From contig DAHWHV010000412.1 in assembly GCA_027335545.1 (NCBI GenBank), positions 1 to 5,542 on the forward strand: a stretch of DNA of 5,542 bases, read 5' to 3'. The notes beneath the pieces were generated by a model. That model did no database searches, had not been told where the DNA came from, and saw only the letters and a list, made by a program, of their open reading frames with translations. Numbering within the stretch: the stretch's first letter is position 1; each line of letters starts with the position of its first letter. The stretch is from Clostridia bacterium (GTDB lineage: Bacteria > Bacillota_E > RBS10-35 > JAJYVN01). Position numbers and translations under genes: made by a program. This document shows, piece after piece, positions 4,436-5,542 of this stretch.

Positions 4436-5434
4436 TCAGAGGCCATGCCGGGTGCGGGCGGCGTCCAGGATGGCGCCCACGAGCCCCCCGTACCCCAAAC
4501 CCGCCGCATCCGCCTGGCGCGGCAGATCGGAGAAGCCGGGCGCCAAGCCGGGCAGCGGGTTCACGTCTAGGCAGTGCGGCGTGCCAGCGGCATCGAGACG
4601 CAGGTCGACGCGGGCGACGTCCCGGCAGCCGAGGCAGCGAAAGGTGTCGCGCGCCACGCCTTGCACGCGCTGCAGCAACGCGGGCGGCAGCGGTGCCGGG
4701 CAGCGGTAGAAGCGGGCGTCGTCCCACTCCCGCTTGAAACCGTATGTGTAGACGGGGGGGTAACCGGCCGGCACCTCCTCGTAGGCGATCTCGGTCACAG
4801 GCAGGACCGCTGGCTCCCCGTTGCCCAACAGGCCCACCGTGAACTCGCGCCCGGGCAGGAACTCCTCCACCAGGGCGGGCTCGCCATAGGCCGCGTGCAC
4901 GCGGCGCACCTGCCGCGCGAGCGCCGCCTCATCGCGCACGAGCGACTCCGGGGTCACCCCCATGGAACTGCCCTCGCGCAACGGCTTGACGAAGAGGGGA
5001 AAGCGCAGGGAACCGGCGGAAACGGGCGCGCCCGGCGCCACGACGGCCGCGGCGGGGGTCGACACGCCCGCGTCGTGCAGCACGCGCTTGGCGACGCCCT
5101 TGTCCAAGCAGAGCGCGAGGGTCAGCGGGCCCGAGCCGGTGTGCGGCAGGCCAAGCATCTCGCAGAGCACGGGGACCTGCGCCTCCCGGCTCTCACCCGG
5201 CAGGCCCTCGGCGATGTTGAAGACCATGGCCGGGCGCAGGCGGCGCAGGTTTCCCAGGCAGTCCAGGTCGGCCTCCACGGCCAACGCCTCGTGCCCGGTC
5301 GCCGCCAACACCGCGCGCAGGGCATCGACGGTGTCCAAGGTATCGTACTCGGCCTCCAGCCCGGCGAAGTCGGCGCCGGCCTCCCCCACCGAAGCCACGC
5401 CACGGCGCAGGTTATAGACCACGGCCACGCGCAC
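4436..5434 (-). CDS. ATP-grasp ligase of the D-alanine--D-alanine ligase family
   Basis: A cytoplasmic ATP-grasp enzyme that activates a carboxylate as acyl phosphate and joins it to an amine; the classical reaction makes D-alanyl-D-alanine for peptidoglycan. From GTG 5434 it has 332 residues, close to the usual Ddl length. The N-terminal domain starts RVAVVYNL and includes VFNIAEGLPGESREAQVPVLCEMLGLPHTG (71-100). LDK (110-112) and KPLREGSSMGV (150-160, ATP lysine and glycine-rich loop) follow, then VEEFLPGREFTVG (189-201). VYTYGFKREWDDARFYRCPAPL (228-249) corresponds to the mobile omega loop. ARVDLRLD (274-281) and LDVNPLPGL (289-297) hold the metal ligands D277, D290 and N292. D290 stands where E. 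coli DdlB has Glu270. This belongs to the Ddl-like clade with the NPLPGL motif, whose substrates vary, so the dipeptide is not certain. The frame stays open to 5539 and beyond, but the extra residues are Gly/Arg-rich and not protein-like. GGGTGG six bases upstream is a weak binding site. Confidence 0.9.
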   Translation of the reverse strand: MRVAVVYNLRRGVASVGEAGADFAGLEAEYDTLDTVDALRAVLAATGHEALAVEADLDCLGNLRRLRPAMVFNIAEGLPGESREAQVPVLCEMLGLPHTGSGPLTLALCLDKGVAKRVLHDAGVSTPAAAVVAPGAPVSAGSLRFPLFVKPLREGSSMGVTPESLVRDEAALARQVRRVHAAYGEPALVEEFLPGREFTVGLLGNGEPAVLPVTEIAYEEVPAGYPPVYTYGFKREWDDARFYRCPAPLPPALLQRVQGVARDTFRCLGCRDVARVDLRLDAAGTPHCLDVNPLPGLAPGFSDLPRQADAAGLGYGGLVGAILDAARTRHGL

Positions 5435-5542
5435 CCGCCGCCACCCGCCCCTCTTGCCCGCCCCTCGCCCACGGACCGCGCCGCCCCCGCGGCTTCCCCG
5501 GGCACCCGCGCGCTCCACCGCACCCTGACCCGACAGCACCCC

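Noticed and set aside
5435..5539. N-terminal extension of the ATP-grasp ligase
   Set aside because: The 35 extra residues are Gly/Arg-rich and unlike any ligase N-terminus; the fold starts at RVAVVYNL.
1..5542. tRNA, rRNA, tmRNA, RNase P, SRP RNA, known riboswitches and CRISPR
   Set aside because: I looked for their conserved motifs by eye and found none; an Infernal or tRNAscan search would be decisive.

Overview
The window is a very GC-rich bacterial stretch with only four protein genes that I consider real. They cover roughly 45% of the window, which is low for a bacterium. Start codons are often GTG or TTG, one ribosome binding site is a perfect AGGAGG, and promoters fit the sigma70/sigmaA pattern (TTGAC-like box, 16-17 bp spacer, TAnnnT). 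This suits a high-GC bacterium, perhaps a high-GC thermophilic Firmicute of the Thermaerobacter/Symbiobacterium kind. That placement is an inference from style only; no marker gene is present.

Layout, left to right. 1-623 has no credible gene but holds a structured repeat (copy A, 389-544, minus orientation). 624-1040 (minus) encodes a small membrane-anchored coiled-coil protein made of 11-residue repeats, with a good promoter (1069-1097) and ribosome binding site. 1041-1520 is the divergent intergenic region, with two strong hairpins; the second abuts a possible plus-strand promoter (1453-1480). 1521-2009 (plus) encodes a four-helix membrane protein of unknown family, followed by a hairpin terminator (2021-2055). 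2056-3571 is 1.5 kb without a convincing gene. It contains a strong isolated hairpin (2493-2518), repeat copy B (2572-2636), a TTGACA-17-TACGGT promoter (2683-2711) with no recognisable gene behind it, repeat copy C (2984-3074) and a T5-ended hairpin (3412-3452). 3572-4165 (minus) encodes a GNAT acetyltransferase of the RimJ/RimL type, and 4436-5434 (minus) an ATP-grasp ligase of the D-alanine--D-alanine ligase family.

The ligase and acetyltransferase lie in the same direction and may act in one pathway (peptide or cell-wall precursor ligation followed by N-acetylation), but the 270-base gap makes an operon uncertain. The coiled-coil and four-helix genes are divergently transcribed and have no evident link beyond both being small membrane proteins.

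The most interesting signal is a repeat family in the non-coding DNA. Copies A and B share 64-65 bases at about 86% identity in inverted orientation. Copies A and C share a different 47-base module at about 81% identity. In both A and C that module begins with the left arm of a long-range stem whose right arm is also present, with one compensatory base-pair change (C-G to A-T). This suggests an undescribed structured RNA or mobile structured repeat.
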